From: Pseudomonas sp. GGS8 | GTDB lineage: Bacteria; Pseudomonadota; Gammaproteobacteria; Pseudomonadales; Pseudomonadaceae | Direction: 5' to 3' | Assembly (NCBI RefSeq): GCF_024168645.1 | Contig: NZ_JALJWF010000001.1 | Location: 2,099,001-2,163,000 of the forward strand | DNA: 64,000 nt | Part shown: piece by piece, positions 48,526-57,640 of the stretch | How positions within the stretch are numbered: the first letter of the stretch is position 1 | Layout: each line of letters starts with the position of its first letter | The notes under the pieces: model-generated | Databases searched by the model: none | Told to the model about the DNA's origin: nothing | The model's input: only the letters and a program-made list of their open reading frames with translations | Position numbers and translations under genes: made by a program

Positions 48526-48544
48526 GCCTTCTAGCCACCGCTTT

Positions 48545-48632
48545 CGCGGGCAAGCCCGCTCTCACAGGTTTTTGGGGCGGTTTGCAGGTTTGTGATCAGC
48601 CCGAAACTCTGTGGGAGCGAGCTTGCTCGCGA
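48545..48632. repeat. REP pair
   Basis: Arms 48545-48567 (CGCGGGCAAGCCCGCTCTCA) and 48609-48632 (GGGAGCGAGCTTGCTCGCG), inverted with mismatches. The rest of the 244-bp gap up to the LysE gene shows nothing clear. Confidence 0.82.
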
Positions 48633-48769
48633 TGGCGGTCTGTCAGACGATGGGCCCTTTAAGCCTCAACGCTGGTCGGCAGCCACTCTGTCCTGCAAAA
48701 AATCGGTAGTCATCGGCCCAAAGGCGCATTAGCTTAGACATCTGTCACGAGTCTGAGTCGAGGTGTGCG

Positions 48770-49402
48770 ATGCTGCTTCAAACATGGCTAGCGTTTTTTG
48801 CCGCCTGCTGGGTGATCAGTCTTTCCCCCGGTGCCGGTGCCATTGCGTCGATGTCCAGCGGTCTGCGCTACGGCTTCTGGCACGGTTACTGGAACGCCCT
48901 GGGTCTGCAGCTGGGCCTGGCGCTGCAGATTGCAATCGTCGCCGCCGGTGTGGGTGCGATCCTCACGGCCTCCGCTACTGCTTTTTATGCGATTAAATGG
49001 TTCGGCGTGGCCTATCTGGTCTACCTCGCGGTCAAGCAATGGCGCGCGCTGCCCAATGAGATGAACGACGACGCTGCCATTCGGCAGATTGGCAAGCCGA
49101 TGGCGCTGGTGTTCCGCGGTTTTCTGGTGAACGTCAGCAACCCCAAGGCCTTGGTGTTCATGCTGGCGGTGCTGCCGCAGTTCATCGATCCCCACGCGCC
49201 GCTGGTGGCCCAGTACCTGATCCTCGGCGTGACCATGATCTGTGTCGATCTGATTGTCATGGCCGGCTACACCGGGCTGGCGGCCAAGGTCCTGCGTTTG
49301 TTGCGCACGCCCAAGCAGCAGAAACGCATGAACCGCACTTTTGCCGGGCTGTTCATCGGCGCGGCGGCGTTCATGGCGACCCTGCGCAAAGCGGCGATGT
49401 AA
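48770..49402 (+). CDS. LysE family exporter
   Basis: 210-residue LysE/RhtB-type amino-acid exporter with six TM helices. The family motif SLSPGAGAIASMSSGLRYGF is at residues 18-37 and VNVSNPKALVFMLAVLPQFI is the mid-protein signature. The likely substrate is an amino acid or homoserine lactone-like compound; not specific. ATG 48770. A strong terminator follows. Confidence 0.9.
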   Translation: MLLQTWLAFFAACWVISLSPGAGAIASMSSGLRYGFWHGYWNALGLQLGLALQIAIVAAGVGAILTASATAFYAIKWFGVAYLVYLAVKQWRALPNEMNDDAAIRQIGKPMALVFRGFLVNVSNPKALVFMLAVLPQFIDPHAPLVAQYLILGVTMICVDLIVMAGYTGLAAKVLRLLRTPKQQKRMNRTFAGLFIGAAAFMATLRKAAM

Positions 49403-49415
49403 AACCGTCAGGCAC

Positions 49416-49446
49416 AAAAAAGGCGACCCATTGAGGTCGCCTTTTT
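49416..49446. terminator. bidirectional rho-independent terminator
   Basis: Stem AAAAAGGCGACC / GGTCGCCTTTTT with a 6-nt loop. A- and T-runs on both sides serve the LysE gene and the convergent CsgG/LpoB-like operon. Confidence 0.9.
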
Positions 49447-49488
49447 CATTTGTGGCAAGCCCCTCACTACAGGGTAGCCAGCCTGAGA

Positions 49489-50232
49489 TCAGCGCAGAAT
49501 CACCGGCGCCGTATCCCGCGGCAGGTTATTGCGCAGCGGCGCCTTGCCTGGCTGCTCATAACCGCCGCCACCGAGCTGTTGGCTCAGTTGCGATGCCACG
49601 TCTTCACCCAACGCCTTGGACACGTCACGTACCACCCGTGGGCGGTTCAGGGAAACCCGGATGTCCCGGTCATTCACCAGTTTGGTGTCCTGACCTTCGC
49701 CCATCGCCGTGAAGGCCGAGGTGATCTCAAAGGTCTTGGTGTTGATCAGACTGAAGTCCGCCACCAGCGTCAGCCCCAGCACCGCGGAATAGCTGTCGGT
49801 ATTGGCCAGCTCGTTCATGTCGCGGGTGAAGTCGATGTCTGACACGGTGCCGAACAGCACGTAGTCGGCACCCTTGAAACTACCGGCCTTGATGCGCTTG
49901 ATCACGTCATACACATCGCCTTTGGACGATGCCGTATAAGGCGTGCCCTGCACCAGTTGGAACATGCCGGTGCGCAGAATCTCGCCCTTGATGTCACCGG
50001 TGAATTTTCGCAGCTCACCTTGCTCGATGTAGCTGCTGGTGGCTTCGTACTCTTCGTAACTGGACGAACCACTGGCGCCGTAATAGCTCTGGCTGTGGTT
50101 GCTCTGTGCCGAAACAGTGTGGACGTATTGCTCCACGCGCTCCTGGTACGCCAGATCCGCTACTGCAACTTTCGGGGCCGCTTGCACGCTGAGCGCGCAA
50201 GCCAGGGCCATCATGCCAATCCATGTGCGCAT
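49489..50232 (-). CDS. CsgG/LpoB-related periplasmic protein
   Basis: 247-residue protein with a Sec signal (MRTWIGMMALACALSVQAAP) and no lipobox. The fold looks like the CsgG/TolB-N/LpoB group: VADLAYQERVEQYVH is strand 1 and FKGADYVLFGTVSDIDF carries the family's central strand. It has a Ser/Tyr-rich insert (SYYGASGSSSYEEYEATSSY). It begins 3 nt after the LpoB-like stop and is the last gene of a four-gene operon. Function is unknown; an envelope role is likely. Confidence 0.75.
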   Translation of the reverse strand: MRTWIGMMALACALSVQAAPKVAVADLAYQERVEQYVHTVSAQSNHSQSYYGASGSSSYEEYEATSSYIEQGELRKFTGDIKGEILRTGMFQLVQGTPYTASSKGDVYDVIKRIKAGSFKGADYVLFGTVSDIDFTRDMNELANTDSYSAVLGLTLVADFSLINTKTFEITSAFTAMGEGQDTKLVNDRDIRVSLNRPRVVRDVSKALGEDVASQLSQQLGGGGYEQPGKAPLRNNLPRDTAPVILR

Positions 50233-50235
50233 CGA

Positions 50236-50823
50236 TTAACGCTCCGTGGTTTTGCGGATCTCTTTTTCGTCCATCCATTCAGCCAGACCGCTTTCAACGT
50301 CGATCAACTGCAGGCTGAATTTGTAGAAGACGTCCTTGTAGTCGCTGCTGCGCTTGACGATCGAACTGATCGAACCTTCAAGACGGTATTGGGCGGCGAC
50401 CATGTTGCCAGTCTTGGCCACGGTGCTTTTCTTGTACAAACCGCTCTGGTTTTGCAGCTTGAGCTGGTCGACCTGGCTCTGCATCGCGGTGTTGTCGCTG
50501 GCGAAACGGGCAACGCCGGACTTCATCAGCTGGGTCTTGATGCTGGTGGTGATTTCACGGGTATCGATGTACTCGCTGGTCTTGTTCTTCACGTCGTAGA
50601 CCTGAACCACCGGACGGCCTTGCAAGATGCCGGACTGGGCCAGGGAGCGGGTCATGGATTCGGCGATCATCTGCAGGTCGGTGGAGCCGAACTCGTTGGT
50701 CACGGTTTCCACGGCTTTGGTGTCACCGTAACTGATGTTTTTGCTGCCCAGTGTCGGCGAAGTGTTGGCGCAACCGCTGGCCAGGAGGGCGATGACGGCG
50801 ATGAACGAAAAGCGTGCAAACAT
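50236..50823 (-). CDS. LpoB-like lipoprotein (putative PBP activator)
   Basis: 195-residue outer-membrane lipoprotein. The lipobox is LLASGC with Cys18. LpoB-like signatures are ISYGDTKAVETVTNEFGSTD, VVQVYDVKNKTSEYIDTREI and QYRLEGSISSIVKRSSDYKD with FKFSLQLIDVESG. In E. coli LpoB activates PBP1B. P. aeruginosa uses the unrelated LpoP for that, so this protein's partner is open. ATG 50823 follows GAGAGCATTCCC. Upstream are YcfL- and COG3014-like genes. Confidence 0.82.
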   Translation of the reverse strand: MFARFSFIAVIALLASGCANTSPTLGSKNISYGDTKAVETVTNEFGSTDLQMIAESMTRSLAQSGILQGRPVVQVYDVKNKTSEYIDTREITTSIKTQLMKSGVARFASDNTAMQSQVDQLKLQNQSGLYKKSTVAKTGNMVAAQYRLEGSISSIVKRSSDYKDVFYKFSLQLIDVESGLAEWMDEKEIRKTTER

Positions 50824-50861
50824 GGGAATGCTCTCTAGAACTGAACGAATAGGTGTCGGGC

Positions 50862-51233
50862 TTAAGGCGTTTTGATTTCGAGGCGGAAATCCACGGCTTT
50901 GGCGGTTGGCGCAATGGCCTGAATGAAACTGGTCTGTTGGCCGTACATCATCTGGCTTTTCCAGGTTTCTTCTTCGGCAACCGGGAAGCCTTCAGGGCCG
51001 AGCCAGGCAAAACGGTAGTAGAAGGTCTTGTTGTTGTAGCTGGTGTTGCTCAACTGTGCATTGACCGTCATAAAGCCGTTTTCCCGGGCCACGCGCATGG
51101 CGCCGACCACGATGTTCTTGAGCTTGCCCATGGCCACGACCTTGCTGGCAGCGCTGCCTGGCTCCGGTGGCGGCGGGGTGGCGCAGCCGGCCAGCAAGGC
51201 CAGGGCGACGACAGTGAGGAATTTGAAGCGCAT
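50862..51233 (-). CDS. YcfL family lipoprotein (DUF1425)
   Basis: 123-residue lipoprotein. The signal peptide ends in LLAGC (Cys17). The DUF1425 beta-sandwich includes FMTVNAQLSNTSYNNKTFYY, FAWLGPEGFPV and MMYGQQTSFIQAIAPT. In E. coli ycfL lies just upstream of lpoB, the same order seen here (38 nt apart). Function is unknown; the synteny implies a common envelope process. Confidence 0.88.
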   Translation of the reverse strand: MRFKFLTVVALALLAGCATPPPPEPGSAASKVVAMGKLKNIVVGAMRVARENGFMTVNAQLSNTSYNNKTFYYRFAWLGPEGFPVAEEETWKSQMMYGQQTSFIQAIAPTAKAVDFRLEIKTP

Positions 51234-51248
51234 GCAAAGACTCCGTTC

Positions 51249-52643
51249 TTAAGGTTGTTTGAGGCTGGCCACGGCGGTCGGGTTGGCGCTCGGGATCACA
51301 TGAGCGGCCAGGCCGCTGGCGAACACCTGGTTGCCCACGGCGCGCAAGCTGATGACCTGATAGCGCTGATCCACAGTGACCTTGACCACCGAGCCACCCA
51401 CGGCGCTCGGCAGGGAGACTTGGTGCTCGCCTTTCTTCAAGCGCAGACGCACCACTTGAGTGTTGTCCGGCAGGGTACGCCATGTACGGGTATCGGCACC
51501 TTCGAGCACCGCTGAAGAGATGCCGACCGCAAGACCCGCCAGTGGGTTGGTTTCATTGATCTTCTTCTGCGCCACGCCTTTGGTCACGGCACGGACAGTG
51601 GTGCGCAGGATGATGCCCGGCATGTCATCACGCAGCGCGCGGCGGGACATGGCGGTGGTGCTGTTGAGTTGCGTCAGGTTCACCTGCTGACCGTCCACGC
51701 CGATCTGGGCGAAGGTGGCGGTGGAGGTGTCCGGTTTGATGATTGGGAACGACAGCGGTGTGATCACCAACTGGTTGCTGATCGGCAATGGCAACGGAAT
51801 ACGGATCGAGTCGCGGGACGGCGCCAGGCCGCTTTGCACGACGATCAGGATGTCGCTGTCCTCGTCCTTGGCGGGTTTGTCGAGATTCACCAGCGCCTGT
51901 TCCAGCAGCGGGGTGTTCGGGCGCAGCTCGGCGGCCTTGCGATAACCCGGCGCGGCCAGGTCTTTCTCGCCCAGGGCTTCATAGACGAAACCGGCCAAGT
52001 AATGGCTGAACGCACTCTGGTAGCTGTTTTTCAGACTGACCACTTCCGGCGCGTCGAGGCTGGCCACCGGATAACCCTGGAGATCCTTGTACTGGGTTTT
52101 GACGCCTTCTTTCTCGGCCTGCTCTTCGCTCTTGAGGTATTCCTTGTCGCGCAGGTCGGCGATCACCGCTTCACGTTCGTGAGTTTTCTTGATCGCGGTG
52201 CGCGCGCCGTCGAAGTCATTCACCGCCAGCAGGTTGAGGGCCATCTGCGTGGTCAGCATGACTTTTTCGTAGTCGTAGCCTTCATAGCGCCGGACCTTGT
52301 CGTTGACCAGGAAGCTGCCGAACTGAGCCAGGTACTTTTCGGTGTCGAGCTTGACCGCGTCTTCCCACTTGCCCACCACCTGATCGGCGCTGGTCCAGGC
52401 GTTCTGGCTGCCGGACAAGTCGCCCTTGGCGCGCAGCAGTTCACCCTTCTCAAAGTAATAGAGCAGATCTTTGTCGGCGCCGGTGTTGTTCTTTTCCAGC
52501 AGGGTCAAGGCGGCGTCGACGTTGCCGGCAGCCAGTTGCTGGTTGGTTTGTGCCAGTTCGGAATCGTAGTTGCGAAAAGCCGAACAGCCGGAGAGCAAGG
52601 TGACAGCGCTGAGCGCGATCGAGGTAAGGGTGCGAGAGGCCAT
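51249..52643 (-). CDS. COG3014 family lipoprotein with TPR-like domain
   Basis: 464-residue lipoprotein: signal peptide MASRTLTSIALSAVTLLSGC (Cys20 at the lipobox LLSGC). TPR-like helices (about 25-260) include QQLAAGNVDAALTLLEKNNT, and a C-terminal beta-rich domain includes LRLKKGEHQVSLPSAVGGSV. I set the start at ATG 52643; the 33 codons further upstream in frame precede the signal peptide and are unlikely to be translated. It is the first gene of the four-gene operon COG3014-ycfL-lpoB-csgG-like, a combination also known from Vibrio-type genomes. Confidence 0.85.
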   Translation of the reverse strand: MASRTLTSIALSAVTLLSGCSAFRNYDSELAQTNQQLAAGNVDAALTLLEKNNTGADKDLLYYFEKGELLRAKGDLSGSQNAWTSADQVVGKWEDAVKLDTEKYLAQFGSFLVNDKVRRYEGYDYEKVMLTTQMALNLLAVNDFDGARTAIKKTHEREAVIADLRDKEYLKSEEQAEKEGVKTQYKDLQGYPVASLDAPEVVSLKNSYQSAFSHYLAGFVYEALGEKDLAAPGYRKAAELRPNTPLLEQALVNLDKPAKDEDSDILIVVQSGLAPSRDSIRIPLPLPISNQLVITPLSFPIIKPDTSTATFAQIGVDGQQVNLTQLNSTTAMSRRALRDDMPGIILRTTVRAVTKGVAQKKINETNPLAGLAVGISSAVLEGADTRTWRTLPDNTQVVRLRLKKGEHQVSLPSAVGGSVVKVTVDQRYQVISLRAVGNQVFASGLAAHVIPSANPTAVASLKQP

Positions 52644-53037
52644 AGGGGGTACTTCTTCCCTGAGTGTAAGCAGCCGCGCGTGCTGGTCGGGCTGTTGGGA
52701 CCTATCGGCAGGGAGACTGGCGTCCTGCCAATTCCTCATCAAAAGAGGAGCTTAAATGCCGTATCGCGATAACGATGGCGCGGCATTATAGACAGGGATA
52801 CTGGCTATGTAATGGCTTTTTAATTGTATGTTTTCACAGTGTGCCATTACTTACTTCTGGCCTGATACCGGCCAATAGGTTGGTCGTTGGTCTGTTGCAT
52901 CTGATCGGATACCGCGAGGAGATAGCAATTTGCCGCCGAATGTACACGCCGTTATGCGGGAAATACCAACAAAGCTTGAGCGAAACTCATTCGAAGTGAA
53001 CAATGTGTTACTTCGTATTTCCATTTGAGATTTATTC

Positions 53038-54936
53038 ATGACTGGCTCCTCTCGTTTTCTGGCGTGGCTCATGCTGCCGATGATCGCGTTCTGCAGCTTC
53101 AATGCGCTGGCCGAAACCGCAGAGGGTGCGCCCAAGGCCCTGCATTTGCTCGATTACATTGCCGCCGATTACCCGGCGGCGGTCGAGGGTGGCAAGGTTA
53201 TCGATGAGGCTGAGTATCTCGAACAGCAGGCGTTTCTGGGGTCGCTGCAAGGGTTGATCGCCGATCTGCCGGCCAAACCCGAGCGTGCCGAACTGGAACA
53301 GGGCGTCAACAACCTGCGCACCGCGATCGCCGCTCGCAAGGACCGCGCGGACGTCGCCCGTCAGGCGCGGCAACTGGGGGCAAAACTGGCGGTGACCTAT
53401 GAAGTCAGCCAGGCTCCGGTCATTACCCCGGACCCGACTCGCGGTGCGCCGCTGTATGCCCAGCAATGCTCGGTGTGCCATGGCGATACAGGCGCCGGTG
53501 ACGGCCCGGCAGGTGTCGGCATGACACCACCGCCGACCAACCTGCGCGATGCCGCGCGACTGGACCGTCTGAGCCTCTACGCGCTCTATAACACGCTGGG
53601 AATGGGTGTCGAAGGCACCGACATGCCGGCCTTCGCCGATCAGCTCGATGATCGCCAGCGTTGGGACCTGGCGACCTACATCGCCAGCTTCAGCGCCGAT
53701 CCGGCTGCGGCAAAATCCGAAAAAACCTACAACATCGCCGACCTGGCGCGTCAGACGCCAGCCGAAGTGCAGGCTGCTGAAGGTGCGCAGGCGGCCGCGA
53801 CCTTCCGCGCGCAACGAGCGCAACCGCCGCAGGTCAAGCGCGGCCCGGGGCAATTGCTTGATTACACGGCGGCCACGCTGGACAAGAGCATCGCCGCCTA
53901 TCGCGCCGGCGAGCACGATCAGGCCTATGACCTGTCAGTGGCGGCGTACCTGGAAGGCTTCGAACTGGTCGAAAGCTCCCTGGACAACGTCGACGCCAAC
54001 GTGCGCAAAGACACCGAAAAGTCCCTGATGGCTTACCGTCAGTCGTTGCAGGACGGCTTGTCGGTGGCCCAGGCCGAGCAACGTCTGGAAGTGGCCAAGG
54101 CCAAGTTGAAAGAATCCGCTGGCCTGCTCGGTAGCGATGGCTTGAGCTGGTCGCTGAGCTACATTTCTGGTCTGTTGATTCTGTTGCGAGAAGGTCTGGA
54201 AGCCATTCTGGTGCTCGCGGCGGTCCTTGCGTTCCTGCGCAATACCGGCCAGCAATCGGCGGTGCGCAGCGTCAACATCGGTTGGGGCCTGGCGCTGTTG
54301 GCCGGGCTGGCGACTTGGGCGGTGGCGGCGTATGTGATTGACGTCAGCGGGGCCCAGCGTGAACTGCTGGAAGGGGCCACTGCGCTGTTTGCCAGTGTCA
54401 TGGTGCTGTGGCTCGGTGTGTGGATGCACGACCGTCGCCATGCAGCGGCCTGGCAGGATTACATCAAGAGCAGCCTGGTGAGCGGCGGCGGGCGTTTCGG
54501 GTTTGCGATCCTGGCGTTTTTCTCGGTGTACCGCGAACTGTTCGAAGTGATCCTTTTTTACGAAACCTTGTGGTTGCAGGCGGGGCCTGCAGGGCATAAC
54601 GCCGTAATGGCTGGCGGTGCGACGGCGCTGGTTATGCTGGTCGGCCTGGCCTGGGTGATTCTGCGCGGCTCGGCAAAACTGCCGCTGGCACTGTTCTTCG
54701 GCATCAATGCCGGTTTGCTGTGCGCGTTATCGGTAGTGTTTGCCGGCCATGGCGTGAAGGCATTGCAGGAAGCCGGGGTCTTCGGCACGCGGCCGGTGCG
54801 GTTCTTTGACTTCGATTGGCTGGGGATTCACGCTGATGCCTATTCGTTGAGTGCTCAGGCCGTGGCGATCATTGCAATCATCGTGCTGTACAGTCGTAGC
54901 CGGATGGCCGAGAAGCGGCAGTTGCCGGCTTCTTAA
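53038..54936 (+). CDS. cytochrome c-FTR1 fusion iron permease
   Basis: 632-residue fusion. A Sec signal (MTGSSRFLAWLMLPMIAFCSF) precedes a periplasmic part with a c-type haem motif C144SVCH148 and a distal-Met candidate in GTDMPAFADQL. A coiled coil (about 270-370) and a seven-helix FTR1/EfeU permease follow. The two iron motifs REXXE are R384-EGL-E388 and R499-ELF-E503. Related proteins (FtrABCD/EfeUOB type) take up ferrous iron after oxidation by a partner. No ferroxidase or EfeO gene is adjacent, so the haem domain may serve electron transfer. No Fur box is convincing upstream. Confidence 0.88.
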   Translation: MTGSSRFLAWLMLPMIAFCSFNALAETAEGAPKALHLLDYIAADYPAAVEGGKVIDEAEYLEQQAFLGSLQGLIADLPAKPERAELEQGVNNLRTAIAARKDRADVARQARQLGAKLAVTYEVSQAPVITPDPTRGAPLYAQQCSVCHGDTGAGDGPAGVGMTPPPTNLRDAARLDRLSLYALYNTLGMGVEGTDMPAFADQLDDRQRWDLATYIASFSADPAAAKSEKTYNIADLARQTPAEVQAAEGAQAAATFRAQRAQPPQVKRGPGQLLDYTAATLDKSIAAYRAGEHDQAYDLSVAAYLEGFELVESSLDNVDANVRKDTEKSLMAYRQSLQDGLSVAQAEQRLEVAKAKLKESAGLLGSDGLSWSLSYISGLLILLREGLEAILVLAAVLAFLRNTGQQSAVRSVNIGWGLALLAGLATWAVAAYVIDVSGAQRELLEGATALFASVMVLWLGVWMHDRRHAAAWQDYIKSSLVSGGGRFGFAILAFFSVYRELFEVILFYETLWLQAGPAGHNAVMAGGATALVMLVGLAWVILRGSAKLPLALFFGINAGLLCALSVVFAGHGVKALQEAGVFGTRPVRFFDFDWLGIHADAYSLSAQAVAIIAIIVLYSRSRMAEKRQLPAS

Positions 54937-54957
54937 AGCATTCGCTGCGCTCATATT

Positions 54958-55017
54958 CGCGGGCAAGCCCGCTCCCACAGGTTCAGCGCTAACCTTGTGG
55001 AAGCGGGCTTGCCCGCG
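54958..55017. repeat. REP doublet with very short spacer
   Basis: Arms 54958-54981 and 54993-55017 of the CGCGGGCAAGCCCGCTCCCA unit with only 11 nt between, one mismatch. Lies between the FTR1 and YaiI genes. Confidence 0.88.
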
Positions 55018-55041
55018 ATGCTTTTCAACAGAGGAAACCCA

Positions 55042-55497
55042 ATGCGCGTATGGATCGATGCAGACGCCTGCCCTCGGGCAGCCAAGGATCTGGTAGTGAA
55101 GTTTGCCCTCAAGCGCCAGTTCGAAGTGGTGCTGGTGGCGGGTCAGCCGCAGATCAAGCCGGGCCTTGCCCTGGTGAAGCTGATCGTGGTGCCCAGCGGC
55201 CCGGATGCCGCCGACGATTATCTGGTGGAACACGCAGTGCCGGGGGAATTGGTGATTTGCAGCGACGTGCCGTTGGCGGATCGCCTGGTGAAGAATGGCG
55301 TTGCGGCGCTGGATCCAAGGGGCAAGGAGTTCGATGCGCAGAACATGGGCGATCGATTGGCGGTGCGTAACCTGTTCACCGATCTGCGTGAGCAGGGTCA
55401 AATGAGCGGCGGACCGGCGCCGTTCGGCGACCGCGAGAAACAGGCTTTCGCCAATGCGCTGGACCGGATACTGACCCGGTTGTCGCGCAAGTCTTAA
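55042..55497 (+). CDS. YaiI/YqxD family (DUF188) protein
   Basis: 151-residue member of the UPF0178 family, a PIN-like fold with predicted nuclease-type acidic site: MRVWIDADACPRAAKDLVVK at the start, VVPSGPDAADDYLVEHAVPG, VICSDVPLADRLVKNGVAAL and the end FANALDRILTRL. The start is ATG 55042 after GAGGAAA; a GTG start upstream at 54997 lies inside the REP repeat. Function is unproven. Confidence 0.88.
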   Translation: MRVWIDADACPRAAKDLVVKFALKRQFEVVLVAGQPQIKPGLALVKLIVVPSGPDAADDYLVEHAVPGELVICSDVPLADRLVKNGVAALDPRGKEFDAQNMGDRLAVRNLFTDLREQGQMSGGPAPFGDREKQAFANALDRILTRLSRKS

Positions 55498-55509
55498 GTA
55501 AGGCGGTAA

Positions 55510-55617
55510 TGATCGTTCCCACGCTCCGCATGGGAACGCCTCAATGGACGCTCTGCGTCCGCTGTGGGACGCAGAGCGTCCCGGGCTGCATTCCCACGCG
55601 GAGCGTGGGAACGATCA
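55510..55617. repeat. compound palindromic repeat (GATCGTTCCCACGC family)
   Basis: Outer arms 55510-55536 and 55591-55617 (TGATCGTTCCCACGC) form a 27-bp imperfect inverted repeat; between them lies an inner palindrome GACGCTCTGCGTCC / GGGACGCAGAGCGTCC. A shorter relative is at 20550-20583. It sits between the YaiI gene and the convergent elbB gene. Confidence 0.85.
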
Positions 55618-55621
55618 GGTG

Positions 55622-56290
55622 TTACTCGTCGTTTTCGTGGGTCAGTTCCAGCACCCGGTCGACCAGCTTGTTGATGCCCGAAGCGGCCTCGCTGATCGAT
55701 TGCGCCAGCATGTAGGCCGGAGTGGTTACCAACTTGCGCGCCTTGTCTTCGACGATGTCGGTCACTGCGCATTCGGCGTGGGTGGCGCCCATCTTGTTCA
55801 TCGCGGCGGCGGTATCGGCATCGTTGCCGATGGTGCAGGTCACGCCCGGGCCGTAGATTTTTGCCGCCAGGGCCGGCGAGATGCAGATCAGCCCCACCGG
55901 TTTACCAGCCTCGGCGAACGCTTCGGTCAACGCCAGGACGTCAGGTTGAACGCTGCACCCGGCACCTTCGACGGCAAAGTTCGACAGGTTCTTGGCCGCC
56001 CCGAAGCCACCAGGAACGATCAGCGCATCGAAATCTTCGACGTCCGCTTCACGGATATCCTTGATGTTGCCCCGGGCGATTCGCGCCGACTCCACCAGCA
56101 CGTTGCGCGATTCGGGCATTTCTTCGCCAGTCAGGTGGTTGATCACATGCAATTGCGCGATGTTGGGTGCGAAACACTGCACCTGGGCGCCGCGCTGGTC
56201 CAGCCGCAGCAGGGTGATCACGCTTTCGTGGATCTCGGCGCCGTCGTACACGCCACAGCCGGAAAGGATCACTGCAATTTTTTTGCTCAT
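55622..56290 (-). CDS. elbB: isoprenoid biosynthesis glyoxalase ElbB
   Basis: 222-residue DJ-1/PfpI-superfamily protein. The nucleophile-elbow cysteine is in GLICISPALAA with the preceding DALIVPGGFGAAKNLSNFA and a C-terminal helix. ElbB (ElbB/YhbL/sigma cross-reacting protein) has glyoxalase activity and has been linked to isoprenoid synthesis in E. coli. Starts at ATG 56290 (MSKKIAVILSGCGVYDG), a family-typical N-terminus. Confidence 0.92.
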   Translation of the reverse strand: MSKKIAVILSGCGVYDGAEIHESVITLLRLDQRGAQVQCFAPNIAQLHVINHLTGEEMPESRNVLVESARIARGNIKDIREADVEDFDALIVPGGFGAAKNLSNFAVEGAGCSVQPDVLALTEAFAEAGKPVGLICISPALAAKIYGPGVTCTIGNDADTAAAMNKMGATHAECAVTDIVEDKARKLVTTPAYMLAQSISEAASGINKLVDRVLELTHENDE

Positions 56291-56404
56291 GGGCTTTTCT
56301 CCAGATTCATGGCGTTAAATGTCCACTAATTTGTCACTCGTTGCCATAGGGTTAATTCACGGCTACACCTAATCTCTGCTGAACGATTCCGATCAGGTCG
56401 CGTC

Positions 56405-57640
56405 ATGAACTTCATTCTGTATGCGGTGCCGTTTTTCTTTGTGCTGATAGCGGTCGAGTTGCTGGCCGACCGTTGGCGCGGGGTGAGCAATTACCGCGTG
56501 GCAGATGCGATCAATAGTCTTGGCACCGGCGTGTTGTCGACCACCACGGGCCTGTTGACCAAAGGCGTCGGCCTGGTCACTTATGCCTTCGCCCTGGAAC
56601 ATCTGGCTGTGATCGAGCTGGCGGCCGACAGTGTCTGGGTCTGGGTGTTTGCTTTCATCGTTTACGACTTCTGCTACTACTGGCTGCACCGCATGGGCCA
56701 CGAGCGCAACATCCTCTGGGCCGCACATTCAGTGCATCACCAGAGCGAGGACTACAACCTTTCCACGGCCTTGCGCCAGACCAGCACCGGGTTTCTGCTG
56801 AGCTGGATTTTCTACCTGCCCATGGCTGTGCTCGGTGTGCCACTGCTGGTGTTCGTCAGCGTCGCGGCGCTGAACCTGCTGTACCAATTCTGGGTGCATA
56901 CCCGACACATTCCCAAGCTCGGCTGGTTCGAGTGGTTCTTCGTCACGCCGTCCAATCATCGGGCTCACCATGCACAGAACGCTCTCTACATGGATCGTAA
57001 CTACGGCGGGGTGTTCATTATTTGGGACCGTCTGTTCGGCTCGTTCCAGGAAGAGGACGACAACGAGCCGGTGATTTTCGGCGTGACCACGCCGCTGGCG
57101 AGCTGGAATCCGCTGTGGGCAAACGTGCAGTTCTACGCGCAGTTGTGGGATGACGCGCGGCGCGCCGAGCGCTGGTGGGACAAGCTGCGGATCTGGTTCA
57201 TGCGCACCGGTTGGCGGCCGGCGGATGTGGCGGCCAAATACCCGATGAATAAGCCGGACCTGGCTCAGTTCCGCAAATTCGAGGTGCCGCTGGACGGGCG
57301 CCAGCAGTGGTATGTGGCGTTGCAATTCTGCGTCTACATCGCCTTGGGCAGTTATTTGATGAATCTGGAGCAGAGCCTTCCGGCCGCAGCCCTCGTGTTG
57401 GGCTGGAGCGCCGTGGCGTTGGGGCTGTTTGTGTTGGGCGTGACCCTGGAGAATCGCCCGCAGGCGTTGAAACTGGAACTGTTGCGGCTGGCGTCGAACC
57501 TGCCGCTGGCATGGCTGGCGCCGATAGTTGGGCTATGGCCGGGCAGCCCCGTGAGCTGGGTGGGGCTACTCAGTTACAGCCTCCTCAGCGGCATCGGTCT
57601 CTACTGTTGTAGAAACCGCTTCACTCGATGGGCGTCGTAG
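56405..57640 (+). CDS. fatty acid hydroxylase/sterol desaturase family protein
   Basis: 411-residue integral membrane protein of the fatty acid hydroxylase superfamily. The di-iron histidines are in HRMGH, HSVHH and HRAHHA. Predicted helices occur before residue 110 and again at about 295-400, the C-terminal part being an extra four-helix domain. It hydroxylates or desaturates a lipid; the substrate is unknown, and PA-type homologues are close to hemB in other pseudomonads. ATG 56405 follows GGTCGCGTC, so the SD is weak. Confidence 0.88.
   Translation: MNFILYAVPFFFVLIAVELLADRWRGVSNYRVADAINSLGTGVLSTTTGLLTKGVGLVTYAFALEHLAVIELAADSVWVWVFAFIVYDFCYYWLHRMGHERNILWAAHSVHHQSEDYNLSTALRQTSTGFLLSWIFYLPMAVLGVPLLVFVSVAALNLLYQFWVHTRHIPKLGWFEWFFVTPSNHRAHHAQNALYMDRNYGGVFIIWDRLFGSFQEEDDNEPVIFGVTTPLASWNPLWANVQFYAQLWDDARRAERWWDKLRIWFMRTGWRPADVAAKYPMNKPDLAQFRKFEVPLDGRQQWYVALQFCVYIALGSYLMNLEQSLPAAALVLGWSAVALGLFVLGVTLENRPQALKLELLRLASNLPLAWLAPIVGLWPGSPVSWVGLLSYSLLSGIGLYCCRNRFTRWAS

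Noticed and set aside
52800..53037. Fur box upstream of the FTR1 gene
   Set aside because: The region is AT-rich but no GATAATGATAATCATTATC-like 19-mer with reasonable match was found.
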